Source: Oscillospiraceae bacterium (lineage in GTDB: Bacteria; Bacillota; Clostridia; Oscillospirales; Oscillospiraceae). From it: a stretch of 64,000 nt of DNA. Below the pieces are notes generated by a model, which was not told where the DNA came from, ran no database searches, and saw only the letters and a program-made list of their open reading frames with translations. Position 1 is the stretch's first letter; each line of letters begins with the position of its first letter. The stretch spans positions 1-64,000 of the forward strand of contig JAFQIL010000004.1 of assembly GCA_017397565.1 (NCBI GenBank). The letters are read 5' to 3'. The position numbers and the translations under genes were made by a program. Positions 1 through 7,776 of the stretch are shown here, piece after piece.

Positions 1-141
1 AATTGAAAATTGACAATGGACAATTAAGGAGTCGCCAAAGGCGACATTTTTAAATCATTTCCGAAGGAAATACCACAATTGTCAATTATCAATTATCCAT
101 TATCCATTCGTGCGTCAGCACGAGAAATGGCAATTTGTTGG
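1..141. repeat. Repeat family A, copy 1 (cut by window edge)
   Basis: The segment is an AT-rich backbone of AATTGATAAT/CAATTTTCAATTG-like words with embedded small hairpins: GTCGCC-AAA-GGCGAC, TTTCC-GAA-GGAAA and CGTGC-GTCA-GCACG. It is the reverse complement of the copy at 943-1108, so the two copies face each other around the gene at 234-938. A third copy lies at 4693-4876. No ORF is supported. It resembles a non-autonomous palindromic element. Confidence 0.8.
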
Positions 142-233
142 CCGGAAGTTTTCGGAGGGGACGCTTTTCCCTTGAATCGGCCATGATCTTTCCTTTATAA
201 TTCCTCCACATTCTATGAAAACCAAGGAGGACG

Positions 234-938
234 GTGACGGATTTGGAGAGGATCATGCTATGGCTTTTGGCGTTGATAGCAAGCATCTTTGGTGTGGTGC
301 GGATCATGACACCGAAAACAGAACCCGGTCCGGTATTTAAACCGGCACAAACAGAGGTATCTGCTTCCGGGGCACTGCCGACATGTGTTCCGGGAACCGA
401 TTTGCAAATTCAGGCACTGGTGCAGTATGAAGGGGCTTACTGGGAAGACGGTACCGGTGACTATGTGTCCAATGTGGCGGCACTGATGCTCTACAACCCC
501 TCGGATGCGGGGATCACGAATGGAAAGGTGTCCCTGACGCTGCAGGAGCAGGAATATCTGTTTGCGTTTACTTATCTGCCTGCCGGCGGGCGAATATTGG
601 TGCCGGAAAAGAATCGGCTTCCCTATGTGCGGGGAAGGGTGACAGAATGCCGCTGCGATGAATTGATAACAGGGGATTTTGGAACGGAAGACAGCGGCAT
701 TGCTTTCACCCAAAACGGGCTGTCCGGGATCCTGTTGGAGAATACAACCGGAGGGGAGCTTAAGCAGGTAACACTTTCCTATAAGCTCTATCTGCAGGAG
801 CAGGACGCCCTGATCGGCGGCAGGACTTACGTTTTTACGGTGGAAAGTCTTTCTGCCGGGGAGATCCGGGAAATCGTCCCACCCAAGTTTGTCTGGGGCT
901 ACAGTGCGGTGGTGGATATCCAAACAGCGGAGAATTAA
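234..938 (+). CDS. hypothetical single-pass anchored protein
   Basis: The 234-residue product has one hydrophobic segment at about residues 8-26 (MLWLLALIASIFGVV) and then a roughly 200-residue, mostly polar region of beta-type composition. This suggests an N-terminally anchored protein exposed outside the membrane. I do not recognise the family. A GTG start at 234 follows AAGGAGG at 224-230 with a very short 3-base gap. The in-frame ATG at 255, preceded by GGAGAG, is an equally plausible start and would leave the hydrophobic segment at the extreme N terminus. The gene stands alone between two inverted copies of repeat A, so it may have been moved or isolated by them. No catalytic motif is visible. 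The CxC in VTECRCDE is the only cysteine cluster. Confidence 0.65.
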   Translation: MTDLERIMLWLLALIASIFGVVRIMTPKTEPGPVFKPAQTEVSASGALPTCVPGTDLQIQALVQYEGAYWEDGTGDYVSNVAALMLYNPSDAGITNGKVSLTLQEQEYLFAFTYLPAGGRILVPEKNRLPYVRGRVTECRCDELITGDFGTEDSGIAFTQNGLSGILLENTTGGELKQVTLSYKLYLQEQDALIGGRTYVFTVESLSAGEIREIVPPKFVWGYSAVVDIQTAEN

Positions 939-942
939 CCAA

Positions 943-1108
943 CAAATTGCCATTTCTCGTGCTGACGCACGAATTGATAATGGATAATTGATAATTGTGG
1001 TATTTCCTTCGGAAATGATTTAAAAATGTCGCCTTTGGCGACTCCAAAATTCTCCATTGTCAATTTTCAATTGTCAATTGGCAGCCATCGGCTGCCCAAT
1101 AAACGGAA
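943..1108. repeat. Repeat family A, copy 2
   Basis: This is an inverted copy of 1-141. In order it carries CGTGC-TGA-GCACG, a TGATAATGGATAATTGATAA spacer, TTTCC-TTC-GGAAA, GTCGCC-TTT-GGCGAC, a complementary TTGTCAATTTTCAATTG-type spacer, and GGCAGCC-ATC-GGCTGCC. The left and right spacers are imperfectly complementary, so the whole unit can fold as one long stem with side hairpins. Confidence 0.82.
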
Positions 1109-1119
1109 ATTTGGGCACA

Positions 1120-1156
1120 AAAACAGGGCGCAAGCTTTTTGCTTGCGCCCATTGTG
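1120..1156 (-). terminator. Rho-independent terminator of the amino-acid ABC operon
   Basis: The stem GGGCGCAAGC / GCTTGCGCCC has a 5-base loop and is followed on the minus strand by TGTTTTT. It lies just past the stop codon of the ATPase gene. Confidence 0.85.
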
Positions 1157-1159
1157 TAT

Positions 1160-1933
1160 TTACAGAACCTTGGACAAAAATTCCTGCAGGCGGGGATGCT
1201 GAGGATTCTCGAAAATTTCCCGTGGCGCGCCTTGCTCCACCAGCTTGCCTTCATCCATAAACAGAACCCGGTTGCCCACTTCCCGGGCAAAGCCCATTTC
1301 GTGGGTAACCACCACCATGGTCATGCCTTCATTGGCCAGCTCTTTCATGACGTTCAGAACCTCCCCAACCATTTCGGGATCCAGGGCGGAGGTGGGTTCG
1401 TCAAAGAGCATGACTTCCGGCTCCATCATCAGAGCCCGGACGATGGCCACACGCTGCTTCTGACCGCCGGAGAGCTGGATGGGATAGGCAGAGGCCCTGT
1501 CCTCCAGACCAACTCGCTTTAATAGCCGCAAAGCCTTTTCTTTGGCGGCTGCCTTGCTCATACCCAATACCCGCACCGGGGAAAGGATCATGTTATCCAG
1601 AATGGTTTTGTGGGGGAACAGGTTAAAGTGCTGGAATACCATGCCCATTTTTTGCCGGTGCAGATTGATATTCACCCGTTCCTTTTTGCCTTGGGAATTG
1701 ATGAAGCTTTTTTTGGTAATGTCGATACCGTGGAAGATGATCTCACCGTCGGTAGGGGTTTCCAGCAGGTTCAAGCTGCGAAGCAGGGTGGACTTACCGG
1801 AGCCGGAAGGGCCGATAACCACCATGACATCGCCCTTATTAACATCTACAGTAACATCATCCAAGGCGTGGATCGTGTCTTTGTTATAATACTTTTTCAG
1901 GTTTTTTACCTGGATCAGCTTATCGTTTGTCAC
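1160..1933 (-). CDS. glnQ: polar amino-acid ABC transporter ATPase (GlnQ type)
   Basis: This is the cytoplasmic ATPase that drives import of a polar amino acid. The 257 residues match the usual length of the GlnQ/HisP/ArtP family. Walker A is GPSGSGKST (residues 41-49), the signature is LSGGQKQR, Walker B is [12 protein letters not shown], and the switch histidine lies in [10 protein letters not shown]. There is a roughly 10-residue insertion ([14 protein letters not shown]) before the Q-loop. The GTG start overlaps the end of the permease gene by 14 bases and has GGAGG upstream, so translation is probably coupled. It is the last gene of a three-gene minus-strand operon (binding protein, permease, ATPase). 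The amino acid carried cannot be told from sequence. Confidence 0.9.
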   Translation of the reverse strand: MTNDKLIQVKNLKKYYNKDTIHALDDVTVDVNKGDVMVVIGPSGSGKSTLLRSLNLLETPTDGEIIFHGIDITKKSFINSQGKKERVNINLHRQKMGMVFQHFNLFPHKTILDNMILSPVRVLGMSKAAAKEKALRLLKRVGLEDRASAYPIQLSGGQKQRVAIVRALMMEPEVMLFDEPTSALDPEMVGEVLNVMKELANEGMTMVVVTHEMGFAREVGNRVLFMDEGKLVEQGAPREIFENPQHPRLQEFLSKVL

Positions 1934-2705
1934 CGCGGCTCATCCTCCTTTCAAAGTAAGCGATAATCTTGGAGGTGGGGAAGCACAGACAGAAGTACAA
2001 TGCTGCTGCCACCAGCAGAGGTTCCATAATGATAAAGTACGCGCCACGGACAGATTCCACCGCGGACATGATGTCCCGGACACCGATGGTGTAGCAGATG
2101 GAGGACTCCTTGATAATGACAACGAATTCGTTGGCGATGGCAGGCAGAATGTTCTTGATAGCTTGGGGCAGAATGATGTGGCGCATAGTCTGCACCTTGC
2201 TCATGCCAAGACTCCGGGATGCTTCGGTCTGTCCCTGATCAATGGACTGGATGCCGCTGCGGAGGATCTCGCACAGGTAAGCACCGGAGTTGATGCCCAG
2301 CGCTACCACACCGGGGAGGAAACGCTCAAAGCTGATAAAGCCAAAGAAGGTGAAGGACGGCAGATCAATCAGCCCGAAAACACCATGATAGATCAGCATG
2401 ATCTGCACAATAACGGGGGTGGAACGAATGACCTCCACATAAATTGTGGCGATCATGCTGATAGGATTGAATTTACTTAAGAATACTAAGAATCGGTTCT
2501 TGCGCAGCTTTCCGCTTTTGGTTTGACCGAGAAAACGCAGAGGCCGAATGTCGGTCATGCGCATAATGGCCAGAAGGATACCCAAAATAAAGCCGATGAT
2601 AACCGTCAGCAGAGCCAGCAGAACGGTGACAACAAGACCTTGCTGTATGAGCTTTATGAAGTTAAAGGTTTTTTCAAAACCCTCAGCGGTAATGAGATTG
2701 TTCAT
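1920..2705 (-). CDS. polar amino-acid ABC transporter permease (HisM/GlnP type)
   Basis: This is an integral membrane subunit that forms the import channel. The 261 residues contain about five hydrophobic segments, the first at 22-48. The EAA loop that docks on the ATPase reads [20 protein letters not shown]. Compared with typical 215-225-residue members it has an extra basic loop ([21 protein letters not shown] split across residues 78-98) between the first two membrane segments. With only one permease gene present, it probably works as a homodimer. It sits between the binding-protein gene (68 bases upstream) and the ATPase gene, which it overlaps. Confidence 0.88.
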   Translation of the reverse strand: MNNLITAEGFEKTFNFIKLIQQGLVVTVLLALLTVIIGFILGILLAIMRMTDIRPLRFLGQTKSGKLRKNRFLVFLSKFNPISMIATIYVEVIRSTPVIVQIMLIYHGVFGLIDLPSFTFFGFISFERFLPGVVALGINSGAYLCEILRSGIQSIDQGQTEASRSLGMSKVQTMRHIILPQAIKNILPAIANEFVVIIKESSICYTIGVRDIMSAVESVRGAYFIIMEPLLVAAALYFCLCFPTSKIIAYFERRMSRGDKR

Positions 2706-2773
2706 GGAACTGTCCTTTCAATACGCATCAAATTCCCCCCCGGGAAACGGGGAGGAATTTTTGATTATTACAA

Positions 2774-3655
2774 TTATTCAGCTGCAGCGGAGGTGGTGGG
2801 AACCTTGCCGTCCTCGCCCAGCAGACCCTGATAGTTGTCACCGGCGGCCTGCTCCAGAGCGGTCTTTACATACTGTGCGAAGGTGCCGTCATCGACGCAC
2901 TTATTCAGTGCTTCATTGACATACTTCAGCAGGTCAGCGTTGCCCTTGGCGACACCGATAACATTGCCTTCTGCCTCGTAGGGCACTTCGCAAACGATGG
3001 TCAGCTCGGGGTAGTTCTGCTTGTAGGCAACGGCTACGTCCCACTCAATGTAGGCGCCGTCCAGCTTACCGGAGATCAGCTCAGCGATGATGTCAGTAGC
3101 CTTGGTCAGCTGGGTCAGCTGTGCGTTGGGGCTGAATTCCTGAGCCAGCTCCATCTGGATGGTACCGGTCTGTGCGGCGATCTTGATATCTTCCTTGTTG
3201 GTGGAAGCCAGATCCGTGAACTTGGAAGCCTTGGAGGAAACGGTGATGAAGGCCTGCTTGCCTTCGTAGTAGCAATCGGAGAAGTCCATCTTTTCCATAC
3301 GGTCAGGATCGGGGGACAGACCGGCCAATGCCAGGTCAGCCTTGCCGGCACCCATCTCACCAACGATACCGTTAAAGTCCATGGGGACAACATTCAGAGT
3401 CAGACCCAGGTAATCGGCGATGTACTGAGCCAGTGCCATATCGAAGCCGGCCAGAGTGGGGTTCTTGTTGGCATCCAAAGCGTAGAACTCGTAGGGGGCG
3501 TAGTCAGGGGAGGTGATCACGGTCAGATAGCCTTCCTTGACGGTTTTCAGGTTGTATGTATTCTTGCCGGGGCCCTTCTGCTCAGCGGCGGTACAGCCGG
3601 CGAACATAGAAGCGACCATCAGAATGCAAAGCAGAAGCGCAATCAGTTTTTTCAT
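2774..3655 (-). CDS. amino-acid ABC transporter substrate-binding lipoprotein
   Basis: This is the extracytoplasmic receptor of the importer. The start is set at the ATG at 3655, which follows AAAAGGAGAT. A longer frame begins at 3745 but reads through the promoter. The 293 residues begin with a lipoprotein signal (MKKLIALLLC...MFAGC, lipid-modified Cys21). They continue as a family 3 solute-binding protein: DYAPYEF, GFDMALAQYIADYLGL, DLALAGLSPDPDRMEKMDFSDCYYEGKQAF and AQTGTIQMELAQE-like blocks, all typical of polar amino-acid receptors (broken here for brevity). It is the first gene of the operon, followed by the permease and ATPase. The ligand is not identifiable; aspartate, glutamine, cystine and arginine receptors share this fold. 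Confidence 0.9.
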   Translation of the reverse strand: MKKLIALLLCILMVASMFAGCTAAEQKGPGKNTYNLKTVKEGYLTVITSPDYAPYEFYALDANKNPTLAGFDMALAQYIADYLGLTLNVVPMDFNGIVGEMGAGKADLALAGLSPDPDRMEKMDFSDCYYEGKQAFITVSSKASKFTDLASTNKEDIKIAAQTGTIQMELAQEFSPNAQLTQLTKATDIIAELISGKLDGAYIEWDVAVAYKQNYPELTIVCEVPYEAEGNVIGVAKGNADLLKYVNEALNKCVDDGTFAQYVKTALEQAAGDNYQGLLGEDGKVPTTSAAAE

Positions 3656-3700
3656 AACAATAATCTCCTTTTGGCTCATGTGAGCAAGATTGATGTATGC

Positions 3701-3729
3701 ATTATACAGCGAATACTGTGTATAGTCAA
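3701..3729 (-). promoter_or_regulatory. promoter of the amino-acid ABC operon
   Basis: On the minus strand TTGACT (3724-3729) is separated by 17 bases from TATAAT (3701-3706), 46 bases upstream of the binding-protein ATG. It is nearly consensus for the housekeeping sigma factor. Confidence 0.8.
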
Positions 3730-3815
3730 GGGGAGTTGTATACAATAATGCATAATATTTTTTTGAGAAATAGGGTAAAATTTACAAAAACTAAAGAAAA
3801 TAATGAATATATGAA

Positions 3816-3852
3816 TAAAAAACTCAGGTCACACCCGAAATGCGACCTGAAT
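3816..3852 (-). terminator. terminator of tcdA
   Basis: The stem TCAGGTC (3824-3830) / GACCTGA (3844-3850) is followed on the minus strand by GTTTTTTATTC, directly past the tcdA stop codon. Confidence 0.75.
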
Positions 3853-3864
3853 ATATGATGAATA

Positions 3865-4599
3865 TTATACAAATCCTACAATGTCTCGGATCACTTCGCC
3901 AGCCAGAATCAGACCGGCAGCGCCGGGGACATAGGATAAAGAGCCCGGAGTGGAGCGGCGGCTGGAGCCCTCTGCCGGTGGTTCGGACGGGTCAAGAGGA
4001 GAGGGGATAGGCTCTAAAGGCAATTCCTCGGAATAAACCACCTTAACACCCTTGATGCCTCGCTTTTGACATTCCTTGCGCATGATCCGGGCCAGGGCGC
4101 AGCCGGAGGTCTTGGAAATATCCGCAACCCGGAATGCGGAAGCATCCAGCTTGTTGCCGGTACCCATGCAGCTGATAACGGGAACATTAGCAGCCTTGGC
4201 CTGGGTGATCAGCGCCAGCTTGCCGGTGACGGTGTCAATGGCATCCAGCACATAATCATATTGGGAAAAATCAAATTGATCCTGAGTTTCCGGCAGATAG
4301 AAGACGGGAAAGGTTCTCACAGCAATGGATGGATCGATATCCGCGATCCGCGCCGCAGCCACATCTACCTTATACTTGCCAATGGTGCTGTGGGTGGCAA
4401 GCAGCTGCCGATTCAAGTTGGTCAGGCTCACGGTGTCGTTGTCGATCAGATCGATCTTGCCAATGCCGGCCCGGGCTAAAGCCTCTGCCGCATAACCGCC
4501 GACACCGCCCAGACCAAACAGAGCCACATGGGCTTTTCGAAGTTTTTCGATACCCGAATCCCCCAGCAGCAGCCGGGTGCGGGAATACTGGTCAGCCAT
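3865..4599 (-). CDS. tcdA: tRNA threonylcarbamoyladenosine dehydratase (TcdA/CsdL, ThiF family)
   Basis: This enzyme of the E1/ThiF superfamily uses ATP to cyclise t6A37 to ct6A37 in tRNAs reading ANN codons. The 244 residues contain the nucleotide-binding GLGGVGGYAAEALARAG (about 27-43), the DNDTVSLTNLNRQ block and the DAIDTVTGK motif. The C-terminal part (KTSGCALARIMRKECQKRG, then GLILAGEVIRDIVG) is typical of TcdA and lacks the rhodanese or MoaD-interaction regions of MoeB/ThiF. A proline/serine-rich stretch (PIPSPLDPSEPPAEGSSRR) near residue 200 is common in clostridial members. It stands alone with its own terminator. Misassignment to ThiF/HesA is possible but no thiamine genes are nearby. 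Confidence 0.87.
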   Translation of the reverse strand: MADQYSRTRLLLGDSGIEKLRKAHVALFGLGGVGGYAAEALARAGIGKIDLIDNDTVSLTNLNRQLLATHSTIGKYKVDVAAARIADIDPSIAVRTFPVFYLPETQDQFDFSQYDYVLDAIDTVTGKLALITQAKAANVPVISCMGTGNKLDASAFRVADISKTSGCALARIMRKECQKRGIKGVKVVYSEELPLEPIPSPLDPSEPPAEGSSRRSTPGSLSYVPGAAGLILAGEVIRDIVGFV

Positions 4600-4664
4600 G
4601 GAATCAGCTCCTTCGTGTGATGGCTATATGTTACCACGAAACCGGAGTTTCTGTCAATCCTGTG

Positions 4665-4691
4665 AAAAAAAGCCCGCCGAAGCGGGCTTTT
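4665..4691 (-). terminator. bidirectional hairpin terminator
   Basis: AAAAAAAGCCCGC-CGAA-GCGGGCTTTT has A and T runs on both sides. It most likely ends transcripts from the XRE-family gene after passing through repeat A copy 3. Confidence 0.75.
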
Positions 4692-4692
4692 A

Positions 4693-4876
4693 GATTGCCA
4701 ATTGACCTTTATCGCGCTGACGCGCGAAATGGATAATTGATAATGAATAATGAATAATTACGGTATTTCCTTCGGAAATGATTTGAAATATGTCGCCGAA
4801 GGCGACTCCTTCATTGTCCATTATCCATTTTCCATTATCCATTGGCAGGCATAGCCTGCTCAATAAATGGCAATAT
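4693..4876. repeat. Repeat family A, copy 3
   Basis: This is a diverged copy of the units at 1-141 and 943-1108. It has GCGC-TGA-GCGC, GATAATGAATAATGAATAAT spacer words, TTTCC-TTC-GGAAA, GTCGCC-GAA-GGCGAC, CCATTATCCATTTTCCATTA words and GCAGGC-ATA-GCCTGC. The loop sequences differ from those of copies 1 and 2 while the stems pair perfectly, a sign of selection or repeat-specific turnover on structure. Confidence 0.8.
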
Positions 4877-4881
4877 ATCAA

Positions 4882-5901
4882 TTACACATACCGGATCTCG
4901 ATCTCACCAAAGCTGGCATTGGCATCCAGGCGGATCGTTCCGCGCGGTATCGGATCCGGTTGACCCAGAATACTGATATCGCCAAAGGCAGTGCTGCTTT
5001 CAGGTTCTATCCGGAAGCGTTTGGGAACCCGTAGCTCCAGTGACCCAAAAGAGCAGCTTGCCTCCACTTCACAATCCTCTGCCAAGGTTTCACAGCCGGA
5101 AAGATCCACTGTCAGTTCGCCAAAGGAGCAGTTGATCTCGCCGCTTTCCAGCACAGGCAGTGTAATATAATGGGTATCTTCCCCAAAGGACAGGTTACAG
5201 GTAAAGGAATCCGCATCTGTTTCGCAATGGCTCTTTGTCTTGCCGTCGGAATTTTCGCTGCCCAGCTTTACACCGTTACGGGAAATGCGGAACCGGGGCT
5301 TTCTCGGCTTTTTCAGCGCGTCGACCAGAAGGCTGATGCCAACCAGCACCACGATGCCGGGGAAGATCAGACTGCTGTCGATGGACAGCTCCCAAATTCC
5401 CAGGTTGGCAACAATAAAATATCCGCCCAAAATCGTGCTGACGATGCCTGCCACGGAAAATTCTTTGGTTAGCTTGTGAATGCCAAAGCACAGCAGGAAG
5501 CTGGGCCACAGCATACTCCAAAAGGACACATCTAAATTCTTTATCCGGGCAAAGATCGTCAGACCGCCGGTAAGGATTACGAAGAGTGCGAAGAAAATAC
5601 TGCCTTTTCGGCCGGCATCCCAATGAAACTCCCAGCTGCTTTTTTTCTCCTCTTCGGAAACGGTGTCGGCTACGACCTCCGCGGTATGTACCTGCGTATT
5701 TTCACGGCCCAACAGCGCATCGGTAGAGATCCCGAAAATGTCTGCCAGCTTGGGCAGTGTGGTAATGTCCGGGCAGGATTGGTCATTTTCCCATTTGCTG
5801 ACAGCCTGGGCGGTGACACCCAGCTTTTCTGCCAATGCGTCCTGGGTCAGTCCCAGCCGTTTCCGGTTTTCTGAGATTCGATTTCCGAGAGTTTGTTCCA
5901 T
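4882..5901 (-). CDS. XRE-family regulator with LiaF-like membrane and C-terminal domains
   Basis: The 339-residue product is a fusion. Residues 5-60 are a helix-turn-helix of the Cro/CI type (LTQDALAEKLGVTAQAVSKWE). Four hydrophobic segments follow at about 92-190. The C-terminal 110 residues carry repeated SFGE/SFGSL/AFGDI/SFGEI strands, the beta-helical DUF2154-like domain of LiaF. LiaF-type proteins restrain envelope-stress two-component systems, so this protein may read envelope state at the membrane and bind DNA directly. That is inference from architecture. It is divergent from the YxjI-like gene at 6098, and their shared 196-base gap is a candidate control region. The ATG start follows AAGGAGG. 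Family members occur widely in Clostridia. Confidence 0.8.
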   Translation of the reverse strand: MEQTLGNRISENRKRLGLTQDALAEKLGVTAQAVSKWENDQSCPDITTLPKLADIFGISTDALLGRENTQVHTAEVVADTVSEEEKKSSWEFHWDAGRKGSIFFALFVILTGGLTIFARIKNLDVSFWSMLWPSFLLCFGIHKLTKEFSVAGIVSTILGGYFIVANLGIWELSIDSSLIFPGIVVLVGISLLVDALKKPRKPRFRISRNGVKLGSENSDGKTKSHCETDADSFTCNLSFGEDTHYITLPVLESGEINCSFGELTVDLSGCETLAEDCEVEASCSFGSLELRVPKRFRIEPESSTAFGDISILGQPDPIPRGTIRLDANASFGEIEIRYV

Positions 5902-6041
5902 ATCGGTACCTCCTTGTGTTTTCTAAGCATATCATGCCATAAATTTGGGCGAAAAGCTATCAAATATTCGTTAAATTTGAGAGTTTTTTCTGTCAACGGG
6001 CAGTTGAAACTCCCTCAACAACCGGTTGAGACGCATTTTTC

Positions 6042-6070
6042 TTGCAATCGGTGGGGTTTTAAGGTATGAT
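6042..6070 (+). promoter_or_regulatory. promoter for the YxjI-like/luxS/mtnN run
   Basis: TTGCAA (6042-6047), a 17-base spacer and TATGAT (6065-6070) lie 28 bases upstream of the ATG at 6098. Genes to 9137 follow with short gaps or overlaps, so they may form one transcript. Confidence 0.65.
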
Positions 6071-6097
6071 ACTATCATCCAATAAGGAGATGGTGCT

Positions 6098-6574
6098 ATG
6101 CAGCTGTTAATCAAACAACGGGTGTTTTCCTGGTCGGATACTTATGATGTTTATGACCCATACGAAGAGGCCCGGTATTTCGTGAAGGCAGAGGCTTTCT
6201 CGTTTGGTCATCAAATTCATGTATATGATAAACGTACCAACCGGGAGGTGGGCTCTATCCACCAAAAGCTGCTGACTTTTCTTCCCCAGTTTGAGATCGT
6301 CATTGACGGGATCCCTGTAGGTACGATCCGACGGGCGTTTTCCTTTTTCAAGCCCCGGTATCATGTGGATTTCTGCAATTGGGAAGTGGAAGGGGATTTT
6401 TTCCTTGGCTGTGATTACCGTGCTTATCAAGGGGATGAGCAGGTGCTGTCGGTAACCAGAGAGTGGTTCCACTGGGGAGATACTTATGTGCTGGATTACA
6501 GCAATGCCTCGGATGAGATTCCCGGGCTTCTGCTGACCATTGCCATTGATGCGGCTAACTGCAATAATAAATAA
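6098..6574 (+). CDS. LURP-one-related/YxjI-like protein
   Basis: The 158 residues match the LOR/YxjI family, a 12-strand beta-barrel related to scramblase and Tubby folds. Family traits visible are the opening KQRVFSWSDTYDVYD, then YFVKAEAFSFGHQIHVYDK, the EVGSIHQKLLTFLPQFEI block and the closing HWGDTYVLDY repeat of the first motif. The biochemical role of bacterial members is unknown; membrane or lipid association has been suggested from the fold. The ATG start follows AAGGAGATG. luxS begins 13 bases after its stop codon, so the pair is probably co-transcribed, which gives no clear functional link. Confidence 0.8.
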   Translation: MQLLIKQRVFSWSDTYDVYDPYEEARYFVKAEAFSFGHQIHVYDKRTNREVGSIHQKLLTFLPQFEIVIDGIPVGTIRRAFSFFKPRYHVDFCNWEVEGDFFLGCDYRAYQGDEQVLSVTREWFHWGDTYVLDYSNASDEIPGLLLTIAIDAANCNNK

Positions 6575-6587
6575 ACAGGAGGGGCTT

Positions 6588-7064
6588 ATGGAAAAAATCA
6601 CAAGCTTTACCATTGACCATATCAAGTTACAGCCGGGGCTTTATGTCTCCCGGAAAGACAAGGTGGGGGCACAGACGGTCACCACCTTCGACCTGCGGCT
6701 TACCAGCCCCAATGAAGAGCCGGTGATGAACACCGCGGAAATGCACACCATCGAGCATTTGGCGGCAACCTTCCTGCGCAATGAGACTGCCTGGAAGGAA
6801 AAGGTTCTCTACTTTGGTCCCATGGGCTGCCGCACAGGCTTTTATCTGCTGCTGGCAGGGGATTATACTTCCCGGGCTGTGCTGGATTTGGTACGCGATT
6901 GCTTCTGCTTTGTCCGGGATTTCCGGGGGGAGGTTCCCGGCGCCAGCGCCAGGGACTGCGGAAACTATCTGGATATGAATCTGCCTATGGCAAACTACTG
7001 GGGCAACCGCTATGCTTCACTGCTGGAAAACATCCCGGAAGACCGGCTGGTCTACCCGGAATAA
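6588..7064 (+). CDS. luxS: S-ribosylhomocysteine lyase LuxS
   Basis: LuxS cleaves S-ribosylhomocysteine to homocysteine and 4,5-dihydroxy-2,3-pentanedione, the precursor of autoinducer-2. The start is the ATG at 6588 behind AGGAGGGG; the longer frame from 6540 overlaps the previous gene. All landmarks of the 158-residue enzyme are present: the metal ligands His53 and His57 in HTIEHLAATFLRN, Cys124 in SARDCGNY, and the catalytic Cys81 in GPMGCRTGFYLL. mtnN follows after 13 bases. MtnN produces the LuxS substrate from S-adenosylhomocysteine, so the pair forms the two-step activated-methyl-cycle route. No SAM riboswitch is visible upstream. Confidence 0.96.
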   Translation: MEKITSFTIDHIKLQPGLYVSRKDKVGAQTVTTFDLRLTSPNEEPVMNTAEMHTIEHLAATFLRNETAWKEKVLYFGPMGCRTGFYLLLAGDYTSRAVLDLVRDCFCFVRDFRGEVPGASARDCGNYLDMNLPMANYWGNRYASLLENIPEDRLVYPE

Positions 7065-7077
7065 GGAGGATACAAGA

Positions 7078-7776
7078 ATGTTGGGAATTATTGGCGCTAT
7101 GGATGTGGAAGTGGCGCTGCTGAAGGGAAAAATGGAAAACAGCAGGATCAGCTGTTGGGCAGGTATGGAATTTTGCGAGGGTATTTTGGAAGGGACACCC
7201 GCGGTGGTGGTACAGTGCGGCGTAGGTAAGATCAATGCCGCTATGTGCACCCAGCTGCTGATCGACCGCTTTTCCGTGCGTGCGGTGGTAAATACCGGCA
7301 TTGCCGGTTCTTTGGATGTAAACCTGGATATTGGCGATCTGGTTATCAGCCGGGATGCTATCCATCACGATTTTGATCTGCACTTCTGGGGGCGTCCCAT
7401 CGGTCAGGTACCGGGATTGGATGTTACAGCCTTCCCGGCTGCGGAAAGCCTGATAGAAAGCGCGTACAAGGCTGCTGAAGCGATTAACCCCGGCCATACC
7501 CGGATTGGTCGGGTGGCCAGCGGTGACCAGTTTATCTGCTCCCGGGAGCAGAAGGATAAGATCATTGCGGATACCCAAGCTGTCTGTGCGGAAATGGAGG
7601 GGGCTTCCATTGCCCATACCGCATACCGCAACGGCATTCCCTTTGTGATCATCCGGGCGATTTCCGATAAGGCTGACAACAGTGCGGAAATGGATTATCC
7701 TGCCTTTGAAGCCATCGCCGCGGACCGTTGTGCCCGGGTGGTGCTGACCATGGCCCGGACCATGGCTGACCTATGA
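7078..7776 (+). CDS. mtnN: 5'-methylthioadenosine/S-adenosylhomocysteine nucleosidase
   Basis: This cytoplasmic hydrolase removes adenine from MTA, SAH and 5'-deoxyadenosine, feeding LuxS with S-ribosylhomocysteine. The start is the ATG at 7078 after AAGGAGG; the upstream frame to 7012 overlaps luxS. The 232 residues carry the family blocks MLGIIGAMDVEVALLK, NTGIAGSLD and ASGDQF, the catalytic glutamate in EMEGASIAH and the catalytic aspartate in AISDKAD. The length and all active-site blocks are normal. Its stop codon overlaps the start of the lipoprotein gene by four bases (ATGA), implying translational coupling. Confidence 0.95.
   Translation: MLGIIGAMDVEVALLKGKMENSRISCWAGMEFCEGILEGTPAVVVQCGVGKINAAMCTQLLIDRFSVRAVVNTGIAGSLDVNLDIGDLVISRDAIHHDFDLHFWGRPIGQVPGLDVTAFPAAESLIESAYKAAEAINPGHTRIGRVASGDQFICSREQKDKIIADTQAVCAEMEGASIAHTAYRNGIPFVIIRAISDKADNSAEMDYPAFEAIAADRCARVVLTMARTMADL

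Noticed and set aside
5902..6587. SAM riboswitch controlling luxS/mtnN
   Set aside because: No S-box or SAM-II/III-like structure was seen between the promoter at 6042-6070 and luxS; the leader of the first gene is too short.
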